This document shows positions 61,191-64,000 of a DNA stretch of 64,000 bases, piece by piece (position 1 is the first letter of the stretch; each line of letters opens with the position of its first letter). The notes beneath the pieces are model-generated. The model had not been told where the DNA came from. It was given only the letters and a program-made list of their open reading frames with translations, and did no database searches. The stretch lies in NCBI RefSeq assembly GCF_028473745.1, contig NZ_CP101137.1, positions 5,952,001 through 6,016,000 of the forward strand. Direction: 5' to 3'. The position numbers and the translations under genes were made by a program. Origin of the DNA: Streptomyces sp. M92. GTDB lineage: Bacteria; Actinomycetota; Actinomycetes; Streptomycetales; Streptomycetaceae.

Positions 61191-62704
61191 GCGGGCGTTC
61201 CCCCCGGGTGTGTGATCGGCCAGTAGTCCTCGTCCGGGCACCAGCGCCAGGAGTCGCCTTCCTTCTCCACGGCCACGGTCCGCGCCGACGGCTGCCGCTG
61301 CGCGTGGTGGGCGTGGAAGTCCATCGCGTAGCCCGCGGTGTTGACGAAGGCCAGCACGTCACCGGGGCGCGGCAGTCTCGGGAGGAACACGAGCCGACGG
61401 GTGATCAGGTCGGCCTCCAGGCACAGGTTGCCGACCAGGTGGACGCCGACCGGGGCCTCCGGCTCCGGGTCGCCGCCCGGGCCGTCCCCCGGCGGGTCGC
61501 CGCGGGACAGCAGCACGGGATCCATCAGCACTCCGTGCTCCTCCAGGCTCACGTCTCCCGCGTTCATGCCCAGACGCACCAGGTACGGGTCCGGGCCCGC
61601 GCCGGTGCCCCGGACGTCCAGCACCCGTGCCAGCGACAGTCCGCACTGGTCGACGAGGGAACGGCCGGGTTCGATGTGGAGGTCGTGGAGGTGCTCGAGG
61701 AGGAGCCTGCCCGACTCCCGGCCCAGGACCGGCGCCGGGAGCGAGAGCAGCTCGTCGAGGTAGCCGGGGCCGGCGTCGGGGCGGTGGCCGGGGTACAGGG
61801 CGACGGACCCGCGCACCGTGCCGCCCTCGTTGCGCAGCCCGTAGCCGTGGCCGCGCCAGGTCAGGGGCGGGCGGCCGCCGAGGACCGCCTCGCTGAGCGC
61901 GGTGGTCCAGCGCTGCCACTCCCCCGCGTCGGCTACGTAGCCGACGCCGAAGCCGCCGCCGATGTCGACGGCACGCGGCGCGAGGCCCCGCTCGCGGCAG
62001 GCGTCCATGAGCAGCACGCACTGTTCCAGGGCACGGACCTTCTCCTCCAGGCCGGTGGTGTCCAAGTGATAGGCGAGACCGGTGAGTTCCACGGCGTCCG
62101 AATGCCGCTCCAGGGCCGACCAGAGTGCCCGCGCGTCCCGCACGGGTGTTCCGAAGCGGCTGCGCCGGGACAGCAGGCGGGTGCCCGCTCCGTGCTGGCC
62201 GGCGGTCGACTCGAAGCCGGACAGGCGCGCCAGCACACGGACCCGGCCGAGCCCGTGGGCGCGTACGAGAGAGGCCAGTTGCTCCAGCTCACGCGGCGAG
62301 TCCAGGTTCACCGTGGCACCGACCCGGGCCGCCAGCCACAGGAACTCCGGGTCCTTGGGACCGGTGGCCATGACCCGGTCCCCGGTGAAGCCGCAGCTCA
62401 AGGCATGCCGCAGCTCCGCGAGCGACGCGACGTCGACTCCGACGGCCGCCGGGTCCTCGGCCGCCAGTCTGCGCACCAGGGCGCTGGAACGGTTCGCCTT
62501 GTGCGCGAAGTAGAGCCGGCCGGTGAGACGGTGGCGGCGGTAGACGGCCCGGAAGCGCGCCGCGTTCTCGGCGACCGTCTCGGGCAACAGTACGTTGAGC
62601 GGAGATCCGAGGGCGTCGACGAGTGAGTGCAGGAACGGTGCGGCGCCCAGCAGTGAGGCGAGCGGCGGTTCCACCCGCGGCCTCAGATATAAGGGCACGT
62701 CCAC
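61187..62704 (-). CDS. Y4yA-like PLP enzyme of the DAP/ornithine decarboxylase fold
   Basis: A 505-residue fold-type III PLP enzyme. The PLP Lys is in LYFAHKANRS, the barrel has YHLDTTGLEEKV and VDIGGGFGVGYV (phosphate-binding Gly), and the substrate Cys region is LVGNLCLEADLITRR, in place of the CESxD motif of DAP decarboxylase. A ~70-residue insertion after IGGGFG and the long C-terminus match the Y4yA family first seen on rhizobial plasmid pNGR234a. GTG 62704 follows GGGGAGGGG. It heads the coupled trio; reaction unknown, likely decarboxylation or racemisation of an amino acid. Confidence 0.82.
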   Translation of the reverse strand: MDVPLYLRPRVEPPLASLLGAAPFLHSLVDALGSPLNVLLPETVAENAARFRAVYRRHRLTGRLYFAHKANRSSALVRRLAAEDPAAVGVDVASLAELRHALSCGFTGDRVMATGPKDPEFLWLAARVGATVNLDSPRELEQLASLVRAHGLGRVRVLARLSGFESTAGQHGAGTRLLSRRSRFGTPVRDARALWSALERHSDAVELTGLAYHLDTTGLEEKVRALEQCVLLMDACRERGLAPRAVDIGGGFGVGYVADAGEWQRWTTALSEAVLGGRPPLTWRGHGYGLRNEGGTVRGSVALYPGHRPDAGPGYLDELLSLPAPVLGRESGRLLLEHLHDLHIEPGRSLVDQCGLSLARVLDVRGTGAGPDPYLVRLGMNAGDVSLEEHGVLMDPVLLSRGDPPGDGPGGDPEPEAPVGVHLVGNLCLEADLITRRLVFLPRLPRPGDVLAFVNTAGYAMDFHAHHAQRQPSARTVAVEKEGDSWRWCPDEDYWPITHPGGTPA

Positions 62705-62781
62705 GAAAGACCCCTCCCCGTGTCGGCCGACCGTCGTTTCGACGACCGTTCGGGAGTAGTCGTTTCCAGGTACACGCTCCG

Positions 62782-63243
62782 CTAAGCCTCGGTTCCGGTC
62801 GGTGAGCAGGCCTCGGCGATCGAAAGGCTGTTCTCGTACAGGTGATGCCGGGTGATCCTGCCGCCCTCGACGGTGAGGCGCAGCGCGAACGGGCCCTCGA
62901 AGGACTTTCCCGTGGCACGTACCGTTCCGGAGAGGTAGCCCGTCAGGACGGCGTCGGTGCCGTCGACGAGGAAGGCGTCCACACTGGCGTGCGCGTCCTC
63001 GGGCACGGTGTGGGCCGTCAGCTCCTCGGACTGTGCGGCACATTCGGCGGCCGTGGAGCGCGGCCGGATCCAGGGGACGGTGGGGTTGTCCGCCAGCAGC
63101 CAGTCGACCTCGTCGGCGAAGAGTCCGGCGAGGCGATCGGTGTCGCCGGCGAGCCGGGCGGCGAGGAAGGCCCGCACGACGGCGCGGGTCGCCTCGGTGG
63201 TCGCAATCGTCGGATCCGCGGTGGACTCGGGGGACACCGGCAT
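62782..63243 (-). CDS. NTF2-like/SnoaL-family protein
   Basis: A 153-residue cone-fold protein with TRAVVRAFLAARLAGDTDRLAGLFADEVDWLL and GPFALRLTVEGGRITRHHLYENSLSIAEA. A strong GAGGAGAAG ribosome site fixes the ATG at 63243. It precedes the Y4yA-like gene by 77 bases on the same strand and is probably in the same transcript, where it could act as an isomerase, cyclase or binding protein on the pathway intermediate. Confidence 0.8.
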   Translation of the reverse strand: MPVSPESTADPTIATTEATRAVVRAFLAARLAGDTDRLAGLFADEVDWLLADNPTVPWIRPRSTAAECAAQSEELTAHTVPEDAHASVDAFLVDGTDAVLTGYLSGTVRATGKSFEGPFALRLTVEGGRITRHHLYENSLSIAEACSPTGTEA

Positions 63244-63377
63244 CGTCTTCTCCTCTTCGGATCGCGGCGGCTCCCGGCGGCTGTCCGTCGGGGCCACGCC
63301 GATGCCCCGATCCTGCCGGGGCCGTGGGAGGGCGGTCGATTACCCCGGAGGTAGGGCCGCGGACGGTGGGCCGACGG

Positions 63378-63914
63378 TCAGGGTTCGAGCGGCGGGAGTC
63401 CGTCCAGTCCGGTCTCGCGCATGATCCGGTCGACGGTCCCGGCGAGTGTGCTGTCGGCGCCGATGACGGCCTCGACGCCTTCGCGGAGCAGATCGCGCGG
63501 CCGGTACCACTCACGCAGTCGTGCCTCGTCGACCTCGTGCGCGTTCGGCTTGGTGGCGTGCCGCGCCAGGGTCTCGTCGAGCGGTACGTCCAGGTAGTAG
63601 CCGTGGGTGGGGCCGCGGTGGTCGGCGCGCAGGCGGGCCAGCATGGCGCCGTAGTGGTCGGCGTACAGGATGCCCTCCACCACGACGTGGTAGCCGGCGT
63701 CCAGGGCGTAACGTGCCGTCTGCTCGATGAGGCCGATGTTCGCCGCTCCGGGCCGGTCCCGTTCCCGGAGGACGGTCCGGCGGAGGTTGTCCTGGCCGAC
63801 CAGGGCGAGGCCACGCCCGAATCTGCCGCGGACACCGGCCGCGACGGACGACTTGCCCGAGGCGCTGTTGCCGCGCAGCACGACCAGCCGGGTCTCTTCC
63901 GTGCCCACCCTCAT
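63378..63914 (-). CDS. P-loop kinase, zeta-toxin-like
   Basis: A 178-residue AAA/zeta-toxin-family kinase. Walker A is VLRGNSASGKSSVA; HVVVEGILYADHYGAML and the lid Arg region WYRPRDLL follow. Such proteins phosphorylate small molecules or antibiotics, or act as UDP-GlcNAc kinases; no antitoxin gene is next to it. On the minus strand TAGCGT (63922-63927) ends 7 bases before the ATG at 63914, so the transcript is probably leaderless. The remaining bases to 64000 show no further gene I can support. Confidence 0.8.
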   Translation of the reverse strand: MRVGTEETRLVVLRGNSASGKSSVAAGVRGRFGRGLALVGQDNLRRTVLRERDRPGAANIGLIEQTARYALDAGYHVVVEGILYADHYGAMLARLRADHRGPTHGYYLDVPLDETLARHATKPNAHEVDEARLREWYRPRDLLREGVEAVIGADSTLAGTVDRIMRETGLDGLPPLEP

Positions 63915-64000
63915 CCGCGGCACGCTACCGGCAACCGCCCCTGGCCGATCCGCCGTCGCCCGGGGCGACGAAGCCGCGGCCGCTTGCACCCGAGTGGAGC

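Noticed and set aside
62705..62781. Gap between NTF2-like and Y4yA-like genes as a terminator
   Set aside because: Only short imperfect stems (CGTCG/CGACG) are present; read-through into the PLP operon seems more likely.
1..64000. CRISPR arrays, tRNA or rRNA genes, insertion sequences, prophage genes
   Set aside because: No repeat-spacer pattern, no cloverleaf or rRNA-like stretch recognised by eye, and no transposase, integrase or phage structural motif in any frame.

Overview
The window is high-GC actinobacterial DNA, almost certainly from a Streptomyces chromosome. The signs are strong GC3 bias, GTG starts, GGAGG-type ribosome sites, a chitin-type DasR operator, a GH64 glucanase, SpoIIE-type phosphatases and several TetR regulators. 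No rRNA, tRNA, CRISPR array, transposase or phage gene is seen. Genes are tightly packed, and almost no gap exceeds 250 bases. Function calls come from reading motifs and family resemblance by eye; no database search was run.

Layout. 1-1.6 kb: end of an imine-reductase-like gene, a small EF-Tu-domain-like gene, and a decayed alpha/beta hydrolase. 1.6-6.8 kb: choline-to-glycine-betaine operon (betaine aldehyde dehydrogenase, GMC choline dehydrogenase, BCCT transporter). 6.9-12.1 kb: two tandem multidomain SpoIIE-type phosphatases. 12.1-19.5 kb: DHFR-like reductase, secreted serine hydrolase, VOC protein, POT peptide transporter, CocE/NonD hydrolase, IMPase-like protein. 19.5-27.6 kb: ABC exporter and small stress or detoxification genes, including a TetR-controlled NTF2/NmrA pair and a RidA/HxlR divergent pair. 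27.8-32.2 kb: YceI protein and two tandem DUF4139 (MuiA-type) proteins. 32.2-39.1 kb: frameshifted DUF3500 gene, amidase/TetR, DUF998, GtrA, hydrolase-TetR operon, VOC-ArsR operon. 39.2-47.4 kb: secreted AA10 LPMO under a DasR-like site, MoxR ATPase plus VWA protein, ATP-grasp ligase plus second CocE/NonD hydrolase, Nudix, HIT. 47.4-55 kb: a beta-glucan utilisation locus (secreted GH64 glucanase, GH1 beta-glucosidase, sugar ABC importer, LacI regulator). 55-58.6 kb: HAD, zinc-ribbon protein, an isolated parS site, two GNATs, methyltransferase. 58.6-63.3 kb: a compact operon of three translationally coupled PLP enzymes (Y4yA-like decarboxylase fold, cysteine-synthase fold fused to rhodanese, cysteine-desulfurase fold) behind an NTF2-like gene. 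63.4-63.9 kb: zeta-toxin-like kinase.

How it fits together. The clearest physiological modules are osmoprotectant synthesis, polysaccharide attack (chitin/cellulose LPMO and beta-1,3-glucanase with matching uptake) and several small regulator-plus-enzyme units. Many of these units carry a clean inverted-repeat operator between the divergent or autoregulated genes, so target sites can be proposed for the LacI, ArsR, HxlR and three TetR regulators directly from sequence. The least explained module is the PLP-enzyme operon at 58.6-63.3 kb, which is the best candidate for an undescribed pathway. The tandem DUF4139 pair and the two CocE/NonD units (one beside a peptide transporter, one beside an ATP-grasp ligase) are the next most interesting.
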